Origin: Myxococcota bacterium | GTDB taxonomy: Bacteria > Myxococcota > Polyangia > GCA-2747355 > JAKLHH01 | Assembly (NCBI GenBank): GCA_022710245.1 | Contig: JAKLHH010000606.1 | Span: 1-5,450 of the forward strand | Length of the DNA: 5,450 nucleotides | Direction of reading: 5' to 3' | Shown: one piece after another, positions 1-5,075 of the stretch | Layout of the letters: each line of letters begins with the position of its first letter | Position numbering within the stretch: position 1 is the stretch's first letter | Translations under genes and position numbers: made by a program | Notes under the pieces: generated by a model | The model's input: the letters and a program-made list of their open reading frames with translations, nothing else | What the model was told of the DNA's origin: nothing | Databases searched by the model: none

Positions 1-1
1 C

Positions 2-1027
2 GCCTCGGTCGAGCGCCTGCGCAAGCTCTACCTGCTCACGCTCGCCGACACGGCGATGACCGCCCCGGGCAACCTCACCGCCTGGAAGGCCTCGCTCCTC
101 GAGGAGCTCTACCTGCGCACCTACGTGCACCTGATCCACGGCGAGGCGGTCGCCGCCGAGGAGCGCGAGAAGCAGATCCGCGATCGCCAGGAGCGGCTGG
201 AGCTCGCCGTCCGCCGGCAGCGCGGCGCGGCGGCCGCGGCCATCATCGGGCGGCTCCCGGCGCAGCTCCTGCTCGCCTTCTCCCTCGAGGAGCTGCAGCA
301 CCACGTCGGGGTCGCGCTGGACTTCGAGGGGCGCCCGGGGCAGGTCGCGCGGGTGGAGGCGCGGCCAGCGCGCCACGACATGGTGGAGGTGACGGTCTGC
401 TGCTGGGACTCGCCCGGACGGCTCGCCGCCATCACCGGCGTCATGCTCGCGCACCGGGTGGAGATCCTCGGCGCGCAGGTGCACACGCTGGAGCGCGCGG
501 AGCACGCGGCCGGCACGGTGCTCGACGTCTTCACCACGCGGCCGCCCTCGCACGGAGACGAGGGGCTCTGGCAGGAGCTCTCCCGCGACCTCGAGCGCGC
601 GCTCAAGGGCGAGCTCGAGGTCGCCGCGCTGGTCGAGCGCCACACGCGGCCCTCGGCGCTCGCGCCCAAGGTGGTGCCGCGCGTCGAGCTGGTGGTCAAG
701 GTCGACAACACCATCAGCGATCGGCTGACGGTGATCGACGTGCAGGCGCCCGACCGGCTCGGCGTCCTCTACGCGATCACCCGCACGCTCTCCGAGCAGG
801 GGCTCGCCATCCACCTCTCCAAGGTCGCCACCGAGGCGGGGCGGGTGATCGACATCTTCTACGTGAGCGACCCCGCGACCGGCGGCAAGCTCACCGACGA
901 GGCGCGGCTCGCCGAGGTCAGGCGCAGCGTGCTCTCGGCCATCGAGGCGCTCGACGAGCGGGCCCGCGCGGGCAGCGCGCCGGCTCCCGGGGCGGCAACC
1001 GCAAGTCCCACGGCCAAGGAGGGATGA
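2..1027 (+). CDS. glnD: [Protein-PII] uridylyltransferase/uridylyl-removing enzyme GlnD, C-terminal part (5' end outside window)
   Basis: The frame is open from base 2 and gives 341 residues before TGA at 1025-1027. The first residues (KLYLLTLADTAMT, then TAWKASLLEELY) match the end of the HD region of GlnD, where family members read roughly LLYLLTVADI...WKASLL..LY. Two ACT domains follow. ACT1 spans about nt 380-600, beginning MVEVTVCCWDSPGRLAAITG. ACT2 spans about nt 710-950, with VIDVQAPDRLGVLYAITRTL and then VIDIFYVSD. An Ala/Pro-rich tail closes the protein. In the known family the N-terminal nucleotidyltransferase domain uridylylates PII (GlnB/GlnK), the HD domain removes the UMP, and the ACT domains sense glutamine. 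The nucleotidyltransferase domain and most of the HD domain lie upstream, so catalytic residues cannot be checked. The ATG at 56 is internal, not the start. Identification is confident from the HD tail plus paired ACT order; whether this is the only GlnD of the organism is unknown. Confidence 0.93.
   Translation, partial: ASVERLRKLYLLTLADTAMTAPGNLTAWKASLLEELYLRTYVHLIHGEAVAAEEREKQIRDRQERLELAVRRQRGAAAAAIIGRLPAQLLLAFSLEELQHHVGVALDFEGRPGQVARVEARPARHDMVEVTVCCWDSPGRLAAITGVMLAHRVEILGAQVHTLERAEHAAGTVLDVFTTRPPSHGDEGLWQELSRDLERALKGELEVAALVERHTRPSALAPKVVPRVELVVKVDNTISDRLTVIDVQAPDRLGVLYAITRTLSEQGLAIHLSKVATEAGRVIDIFYVSDPATGGKLTDEARLAEVRRSVLSAIEALDERARAGSAPAPGAATASPTAKEG
1016..1023 (+). promoter_or_regulatory. 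Shine-Dalgarno for the TPR gene, inside the glnD 3' end
   Basis: AAGGAGGG lies directly before two adjacent ATG codons at 1024 and 1027. It abuts the first ATG. The second leaves 4 bases after the GGAGG core and overlaps the glnD stop as TGATG, so 1027 may be the true initiation codon. Confidence 0.65.
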
Positions 1028-2073
1028 TGAAGCTCGTGACGGGTCGCGCGGCCGCGGTCCTCACCGCGGCGCTGCTGCTGGCGGCGCCGGGCGAGGCGGC
1101 GGCGGACGCCAAGAAGCTGATGCTGCAGGGCGAGGCGCTCCTCGCCAGGGGGGACGTCGACGGCGCGCTCGCGGCCTACAGCGCCGCGATCAAGGAGATC
1201 CCGCGAGACCCGCGCCCCTACTACCAGCGCGGCGTCTGTCAGGAGCGCAAGAAGGCCACCGCCGCGGCGATCGCGGACTACCGGCAGGCGCTCAAGCTGA
1301 AGGCCGACTTCCCCGAGGCGCACAACAACCTCGGCGCGCTCCTGCAGGAGCAGGGCAAGCTCGACGAGGCGGTGGAGCACCTCAAGCAGGCGGTGCGCGC
1401 GAAGGCGGACTACGGCGAGGCCTGGTACAACCTCGGGCTCGCGCTCTTCGACCAGAAGAAGTTCGCCGACGCCGCGAACGCCTACAAGCGCGCCGCGCGC
1501 CTGCGGCCGAACGACGTCGACGTGCGCATCAACCTCGGCGGCACCCTGCGGCAGCTCGACGACCTCGACGGCGCCATCCTGCAGCTCCGCATGGCGGTGC
1601 AGCTGGCGCCGAAGGACGCCATGGCGCGGCACACCTACGGCGCGCTCCTCGCCGAGAAGAAGCTCTGGAAGGACGCGGCGCGCGAGCTGCAGGAGGCGGT
1701 CAAGCTGGCGCCGAAGAACCCGCGCTCCTGGCGGCAGCTCGGCTTCGTGCAGGCGCAGGGCGGCGAGGACGCGGCGGCGATCGCCAGCCTGAAGGAGGCG
1801 GTCAAGCTGGAGCCGAAGGCGGCGGCGACGCGGGCCGACCTCGGGCAGATCTACAAGAAGGCGGGCAAGCTCCCGCTGGCGCTCGAGGAGTACCGCGCGG
1901 CGCTCAAGCTCGACCCGAAGTACACGCGCGCGCACCTGCTGATGGGGATGGCGCTCGCGGCGCAGGGGAGCTGCAAGGCGGCCAAGGCGTCGTTCACCAG
2001 CTTCCTCGCGGCGAGCAAGGACGCGCCCGCGGGGACGCTCGAGAAGCTGATGAAGCACTGCAAGAAGAAGTAG
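1024..2073 (+). CDS. Exported tetratricopeptide-repeat protein (nine TPR units)
   Basis: This is a 349-residue protein (348 if it starts at 1027). Residues 1-27 look like a Sec signal peptide: a short basic start (MMKLVTGR), a hydrophobic Ala/Leu stretch and a likely signal peptidase I site after GEAAA. There is no lipobox cysteine there. Residues 29-334 divide without gaps into nine 34-residue TPR units starting at 29, 63, 97, 131, 165, 199, 233, 267 and 301. Typical signatures include PEAHNNLGALLQEQGKLDEA and GEAWYNLGLALFDQKKFADA. A 15-residue lysine-rich tail ends KHCKKK. Cysteines are at 72, 317 and 346. TPR superhelices are protein-protein scaffolds; the partner cannot be read from sequence. 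The gene overlaps the glnD stop and has its own Shine-Dalgarno, so co-transcription and translational coupling are likely. The predicted location outside the cytoplasm argues against direct contact with GlnD or PII. The TPR call is firm; the biological role is unknown. Confidence 0.9.
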   Translation: MMKLVTGRAAAVLTAALLLAAPGEAAADAKKLMLQGEALLARGDVDGALAAYSAAIKEIPRDPRPYYQRGVCQERKKATAAAIADYRQALKLKADFPEAHNNLGALLQEQGKLDEAVEHLKQAVRAKADYGEAWYNLGLALFDQKKFADAANAYKRAARLRPNDVDVRINLGGTLRQLDDLDGAILQLRMAVQLAPKDAMARHTYGALLAEKKLWKDAARELQEAVKLAPKNPRSWRQLGFVQAQGGEDAAAIASLKEAVKLEPKAAATRADLGQIYKKAGKLPLALEEYRAALKLDPKYTRAHLLMGMALAAQGSCKAAKASFTSFLAASKDAPAGTLEKLMKHCKKK

Positions 2074-2103
2074 TCCCCCCGTCGGTTGCTCGTTCAGTGG
2101 GTG

Positions 2104-2114
2104 GTGACTGTCAC
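2104..2114. promoter_or_regulatory. Perfect 11-base palindrome, possible operator
   Basis: GTGAC-T-GTCAC lies 30 bases after the TPR stop. The arms are perfectly complementary around one central base, which suits a dimeric regulator site. No recognisable promoter accompanies it, and a chance palindrome is possible. Confidence 0.2.
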
Positions 2115-2227
2115 GCGCAGTTCATCTTGCCGTTTCTGGTCTGGCCAGCCGTGACGTGGGTTCCCGACTTGATCTTCATGACGTTACCTCCAAAGGCGCC
2201 CGGGACCGGGTCACCGAGTGCGCCCCG

Positions 2228-2342
2228 AAGACATTCCGGTATTCAGCGCCGTGCGCACCTTCGTTTATTCAGCGCCGTGCGCACCTTCGTCTCAAGACAT
2301 TCCGGCATTCAGCGCCGCGCGCACCTTCGCGCGCACCTTCGT
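2228..2342. repeat. Cluster of imperfect direct repeats (24- and 37-base units)
   Basis: A 24-base unit beginning ATTCAGCGCC and ending CACCTTCGT occurs identically at 2241-2264 and 2267-2290. A copy with two differences lies at 2307-2330. A longer 37-base unit beginning AAGACATTCCGG occurs at 2228-2264 and 2294-2330 with three T-to-C differences. A partial GCGCACCTTCGT is at 2331-2342 and again at 2380-2391. Spacings of 26 and 40 bases and the lack of unique spacers argue against CRISPR. The pattern fits slippage or nested duplication of a 66-base block. No function is evident. Confidence 0.8.
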
Positions 2343-2357
2343 CTCAGGCCTTGAGAC
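2341..2357. repeat. Small inverted repeat GTCTCA/TGAGAC
   Basis: Six-base arms at 2341-2346 and 2352-2357 enclose a 5-base loop (GGCCT). The GTCTCA arm also occurs at 2289-2294 and 2361-2366, so it belongs to the surrounding repeat cluster. No T-run follows, so an intrinsic terminator is not supported. Confidence 0.4.
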
Positions 2358-2385
2358 CCTGTCTCACGATTGCGCCCGCGCGCAC

Positions 2386-2403
2386 CTTCGTCTTCGTCTT
2401 CAT
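2386..2403 (+). repeat. Three tandem CTTCRT hexamers
   Basis: CTTCGT, CTTCGT and CTTCAT are consecutive, and the first overlaps the last partial copy of the direct-repeat cluster. A pyrimidine-rich tract continues to about 2417. This looks like a short slippage-prone microsatellite. Confidence 0.6.
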
Positions 2404-2435
2404 CCTACCCTCCTCCCGTCGATCATTCACTCAAT

Positions 2436-2457
2436 CACCGGCGTCTTCCACGCCGTG
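2436..2457. repeat. Hairpin with 8 base pairs and one bulge
   Basis: CAC-c-GGCGT (2436-2444) can pair with ACGCC-GTG (2450-2457) around the loop CTTCC, with C2439 bulged out. It lies about 100 bases before the likely start of the next coding region. No T-run follows on either strand, so a classical terminator is not shown; a leader structure is possible. Confidence 0.4.
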
Positions 2458-2557
2458 GCACGTAATGACTCAGCGTCGTGTGGCTGTCAAGGGGCGCGGT
2501 TGATTCTTGCGTGGAAGATCAGGATCAGGAGCCCATTCTTCGAGGCTGTTCTTCGCC

Positions 2558-3238
2558 GTGCAAGCGTGGGAGCGGGGCGGACCTGGGAGCCCCGAGGTCG
2601 CCGGCCGCGCCAAGGTCGCGCTCGCTGCCCGTCGCGCCGGGCTCACGGACGTCGTTCGCAGCAGCCACTTCAGTACGCTCAGCGTGGGCGGAGGTGCTCT
2701 CACGCCAGGCGCCCGCAGCGAAGCACACCAGGCCCGCGTCGAGCTGGACCACCTGGCCGCGCGCTCCACTCGCGTCGTGCGCACCGGTGACCGCCTCGCC
2801 TTCTTCAATGGTGAGCGGCTGCTTGGCACCTTCGCCACCCGCGAGAGCCGGAGCCAGACGATGGACGCGACCGTACGCTCCCGCGTCGGCGTCCTGACGG
2901 TCGGCAGCGGCGCCGGTGCATCGAAGCGTGTGTTCCGCCTCGTCGAGACGAGGCGCGGGCCGCGCGGCGGGGAGGTGCGTGAGGAGGTCCGCTCCGTGAT
3001 CCACCACCCCGGCGCGCCAAGGCGCCAGACGCGGGAGCTCTTCAGCGACGGCAAGACCGAGGGCGAACACGCGGTGAAGGCCGGCCGTGACCGGAGCGGG
3101 AAGCCCGCCTACCTCACCGTCGAGCGCTACACGGGAACTCAAGGTCGGCAGATCACAGTCGGCCCGGGCTACCGCAGCTTCGGCCTCGAGGGACCCGCCG
3201 CCGCGACCGACGCCCTGACCCTGCCGGTGGACCGCTAG
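2558..3238 (+). CDS. Hypothetical protein, start uncertain, possibly 5'-truncated
   Basis: I do not recognise this protein. The frame is open from 2507 (TTG) to TAG at 3236-3238, but codons before about 2558 (for example CGT GGA AGA TCA GGA TCA) lack the third-position G/C bias that follows. GTG at 2558 is therefore a better start, giving 226 residues. It has only a weak GAGG 12 bases upstream. The product is Arg- and Gly-rich with short hydrophobic strands (DRLAFFNGERLLGTFATRE, VRSRVGVLTVGSG, PAYLTVERYTG, ITVGPGYRSFGLEG), suggesting a beta-rich fold. It has no membrane segment and no clear signal peptide. Codon bias is real but weaker than in neighbours, with GGA, ACT, CAA, ACA, GTA and AAT present, which could mean acquired DNA. 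It follows the repeat-rich gap and converges on the oxidoreductase gene. It could be an intact small gene or the 3' remnant of a larger one. The opposing open frame at 2525-3241 (-) looks like its shadow. Confidence 0.5.
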   Translation: MQAWERGGPGSPEVAGRAKVALAARRAGLTDVVRSSHFSTLSVGGGALTPGARSEAHQARVELDHLAARSTRVVRTGDRLAFFNGERLLGTFATRESRSQTMDATVRSRVGVLTVGSGAGASKRVFRLVETRRGPRGGEVREEVRSVIHHPGAPRRQTRELFSDGKTEGEHAVKAGRDRSGKPAYLTVERYTGTQGRQITVGPGYRSFGLEGPAAATDALTLPVDR

Positions 3239-3304
3239 CACGAACCGTTTGCTTTGAGGCCCCGCCAGGACGAAGACCCCGTCCGGGACGATGGCGTGCC
3301 CCCT

Positions 3305-4795
3305 TCACCCCTCCGTGGTCACGAACCGCCGCCCGTCCGCGCGGCAGAGCCTGCGGATCAGGTCGCGGCCGTCCTTGGCCGCCGGTGGCACGCCGCCGCC
3401 GAAGGTGGTCCACTGGCCGATCATCGCGAAGCCCTCGAGCCCGGGCAGGCGCTTGGGCAGGCCGGGGCCCATCACCTGCTCCATGGTCTTCGTCGTGATC
3501 ATCCAGCCCTCGTAGGCGCCGCGCCAGTTGCCCGTGTAGCGCTCCCAGGTGACCGGCGTCGCCACGTCGATCACCTCCACGTCCGCCGCGAGGCCGGGCC
3601 ACTTCTCCTCGAGCCGCGCGACGACCTCCTCGCCGATCCGCCGCTTCTCCTCGACGTAGCGCGCGCGGTCGCGGCGGAGCTCGGCCCACCAGTCGTAGTC
3701 GCTCTCGACGGTGACCGTCACCACCGAGCAGCCGGGCGGCGCGAGCTCGGGGTCCTCGGCGAGGTTGCGCACGATCAGCTGCGCGTGCCGGGTGGGGCCG
3801 ACCTCGAGGGGCCGCGCGAGGCGGAAGGCGACCCCCGACGGCCCGTCGATCCGGCGCCGGAGCCCGAGCGAGACCTGCACCAGCGGCGGGAAGGTGGGCG
3901 CGCCGCCCTCGTAGAGCGCGCGCAGCCGGGCCGGCAGGTACCGGCCGCCGAGGAGGGTGTAGAGGGTGGTGCGGCCGTCCGCCGCGGAGACCACGTGGTC
4001 GGCGTGGACCACGCGGCCGTCCTCGGTGCGCACGCCGACCGCGCGCCCGCGCTCGACGAGGATCTCCGTCACCCGCGCGCCGAGGACGAGCTCGCCGCCG
4101 AGGCTGGTGAAGCGGCTCGCCATCGCCTGCGAGAACGCGAGCGAGCCGCCCACCGGGTAGCCCGCGTTCTTCTTCGTCTGCACCGCGAGCCCCATCAGGA
4201 TGCCGGAGACCGGCCCCTCGGGGACCGGGAAGAGCGCCTCGAAGGCGCGGCGCAGGAAGGGGCTCCTCATCCGCGCGCAGAGCTCCGCGAGCGACATCCG
4301 GGAGTAGCGGCGGAAGACGGGGAGCACCGGCAGCAGCCCGAGGTAGAGCTTGAGGCTGCGCCAGCTCCAGGGGGAGTCGATCGGCATCTCGATGGCGCCG
4401 AGCTTGCCGATGGCTCGCGTCAGCTCGCGGATCAGCGCGGCGTCCTCGGGGGCGACCGCGAGGAGGTGCGCCTGCAGGTGCGCGAGGTCGGTGTAGAGCG
4501 AGAGGCCGCGGCCCTCCTCCTCGTAGCGGCGGTAGATGACCGGGTCGATGAAGCGCCGGCCCCGCGCGACGCCGAGCTCGCGCCAGAGCCGGTTCATCCC
4601 CGAGCTCGGCGAGCTGCCCATCAGCCAGTGGAGGCAGCCGTCGAAGGTGTAGCCCTTGCGCGTCCACGCCGTGCAGACCCCGCCCACCTCGGAGTGCAGC
4701 TCGAGGATGGTCGCGCGGTAGCCGTTCATGGCCGCGTAGCAGCCGCAGGAGAGGCCGGCGACCCCCGCGCCGATGATGACGACCGACTTCTGCAT
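3305..4795 (-). CDS. FAD/NAD(P)-dependent oxidoreductase, phytoene desaturase/retinol saturase-like
   Basis: This is a complete 496-residue protein, ATG at 4795-4793 and TGA at 3307-3305. The N-terminus is a dinucleotide-binding Rossmann fold: GxGxxG at 9-14 (VVIIGAGVAG), the ribose-binding acid E32 at the end of the second strand (ATILELHSEVGG) and GG at 38-39. A central substrate domain follows. The C-terminal FAD-closing motif is GQWTTFGGGVPPAAKDGRD, with GQW at 460-462 and GGG at 466-468. This order and length fit the CrtI-type desaturase/isomerase and RetSat-like branch of the amine oxidase superfamily. These enzymes use FAD to desaturate, saturate or isomerise polyene or other lipid substrates, often at the membrane. 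No carotenoid or isoprenoid gene is adjacent, so the substrate is unknown and crtI is not claimed. A strong Shine-Dalgarno supports the start. The gene lies alone, convergent with the hypothetical gene at its 3' side. Confidence 0.9.
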   Translation of the reverse strand: MQKSVVIIGAGVAGLSCGCYAAMNGYRATILELHSEVGGVCTAWTRKGYTFDGCLHWLMGSSPSSGMNRLWRELGVARGRRFIDPVIYRRYEEEGRGLSLYTDLAHLQAHLLAVAPEDAALIRELTRAIGKLGAIEMPIDSPWSWRSLKLYLGLLPVLPVFRRYSRMSLAELCARMRSPFLRRAFEALFPVPEGPVSGILMGLAVQTKKNAGYPVGGSLAFSQAMASRFTSLGGELVLGARVTEILVERGRAVGVRTEDGRVVHADHVVSAADGRTTLYTLLGGRYLPARLRALYEGGAPTFPPLVQVSLGLRRRIDGPSGVAFRLARPLEVGPTRHAQLIVRNLAEDPELAPPGCSVVTVTVESDYDWWAELRRDRARYVEEKRRIGEEVVARLEEKWPGLAADVEVIDVATPVTWERYTGNWRGAYEGWMITTKTMEQVMGPGLPKRLPGLEGFAMIGQWTTFGGGVPPAAKDGRDLIRRLCRADGRRFVTTEG

Positions 4796-4798
4796 GAG

Positions 4799-4805
4799 CC
4801 TCCTC
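4799..4805 (-). promoter_or_regulatory. Shine-Dalgarno of the oxidoreductase gene
   Basis: On the minus strand GAGGAGG precedes ATG (4795) by 3 bases. This fixes the start at 4795 and rules out the longer overlapping frame reaching 5018 as the real gene. Confidence 0.75.
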
Positions 4806-4827
4806 GGGTCCTCCGGGTCGGGCTGGG

Positions 4828-4857
4828 ATGATGGCAGCGTTGTGCGGCGCCCGGCAA
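4828..4857 (-). promoter_or_regulatory. Possible sigma-70-type promoter of the oxidoreductase gene
   Basis: On the minus strand TTGCCG (4857-4852) and CATCAT (4833-4828) are separated by 18 bases, each matching 4 of 6 consensus positions. The leader would be about 25 bases. High-GC promoters are poorly predictable, so this is only a candidate. Confidence 0.25.
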
Positions 4858-4891
4858 GACCTGGCCGCGCTGGCCGCGAGGTGACGCACGC

Positions 4892-4943
4892 GGGGGGGGC
4901 GGTGGCGCGGGTGGCGGCGCGGGCCGCGCGGGCAGCGCGGGGG
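4892..4943 (+). other. G-run tract with quadruplex potential
   Basis: Five runs of three or more G lie on the plus strand at 4892-4899 (eight G), 4909-4911, 4921-4923, 4930-4932 and 4939-4943. Connecting segments are 6-9 bases. This meets the loose G4 pattern, though the loops are on the long side. The tract is upstream of the oxidoreductase gene, on its template strand. The run of eight G is also a likely place for a sequencing length error, without effect on any gene. Confidence 0.45.
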
Positions 4944-4944
4944 T

Positions 4945-5065
4945 GGTCTCGGCCTCCGGATGATCACCAATTGCGGGTCCTCGCGGCCTCCGGCCGCTCC
5001 GGGACGAGACCGCCGCAATTTGCCCTGCTCGCCTCCTTCGGAGGCTCCGCGATGAAGGGCGAATT
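4945..5065. repeat. Tandem array of AATT-bounded palindromic units
   Basis: AATT recurs at 4969, 5017 and 5062, bounding two complete stem-loop units and one degenerate one. Unit A (4969-5020) has outer arms AATTGCGG/CCGCAATT, middle arms GTCC/GGAC and an inner stem GCGGCC-TCC-GGCCGC. Unit B (5017-5065) has outer arms AATTTGCCCT/AGGGCGAATT (one G-T wobble) and an inner stem GCCTCC-TTC-GGAGGC. In both, CTC precedes the inner stem and TCCG follows it, with unpaired bases mainly on the right side. The degenerate unit (4945-4972) aligns with the left half of unit A: GGTCTCGGCCTCCGG against GGTCCTCGCGGCCTCCGG, a 3-base gap. The array lies between the 3' end of the HNH gene and the 5' region of the oxidoreductase gene. 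It resembles extragenic palindromic repeats. Unit B, starting 10 bases after the HNH stop on the minus strand, could also end or protect that transcript, but there is no T-run. Confidence 0.6.
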
Positions 5066-5075
5066 CACCGGGGAG

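Larger units (their letters stand above)
2074..2557. other. Intergenic stretch of about 480 bases with repeats and hairpins, no convincing gene
   Basis: Open frames here (for example from 2097, 2156 and 2218) translate the same repeats into Arg/His-rich strings such as HSGIQRRAHLR in different frames. They lack the third-position G/C bias of the flanking genes. A hand count of 2401-2460 gives 36 G/C of 60, against 41 of 60 at 1321-1380 in the TPR gene. The region holds a short perfect palindrome, a direct-repeat cluster, a hexamer run and hairpins (separate entries). No tRNA or CRISPR pattern was recognised, and no convincing T-run terminator follows the TPR stop. Confidence 0.7.

Noticed and set aside
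859..2058. Minus-strand open frame of 399 codons opposite the TPR gene
   Set aside because: Arg/Leu-rich antisense shadow whose repeated appearance mirrors the TPR repeats.
2228..2342. CRISPR array
   Set aside because: Spacing is irregular (26 and 40 bases), the gaps are too short or are themselves repeated, and no cas gene is present.
2456..2470. Sigma-54 promoter (exact TGGCACG)
   Set aside because: The -24 element matches, but at the required distance the sequence is GACTC in place of a TTGC-type -12 element, so the essential GC is missing.
2097..2503. Small coding genes with HSGIQRRAHLR-type repeats
   Set aside because: The same DNA repeats are read in different frames by the competing open frames, codon bias is absent and no ribosome binding site stands out.
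2525..3241. Minus-strand open frame opposite the hypothetical gene
   Set aside because: Third-position G/C bias favours the plus frame, and the minus translation is Ala/Gly/Arg-rich without features. Since the plus protein is also unrecognised, this rejection is less firm than the others.
3266..3290. Bidirectional terminator between the convergent genes
   Set aside because: GGACG/CGTCC/GGACG can form only 5-base stems, one with a 7-base loop and one with an impossible 1-base loop. No T-run follows on either strand.
3254..4831. Plus-strand open frame of 525 codons opposite the oxidoreductase
   Set aside because: Antisense shadow: Arg/Ala/Glu/Asp-rich translation without domains, caused by lack of stops in GC-rich DNA.
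3153..5018. Long minus-strand open frame of 621 codons overlapping the oxidoreductase
   Set aside because: It is a shifted frame of the same strand, with Arg/Pro/Gly-rich low-complexity translation typical of high-GC shadows. The oxidoreductase frame has clear motifs and a Shine-Dalgarno.
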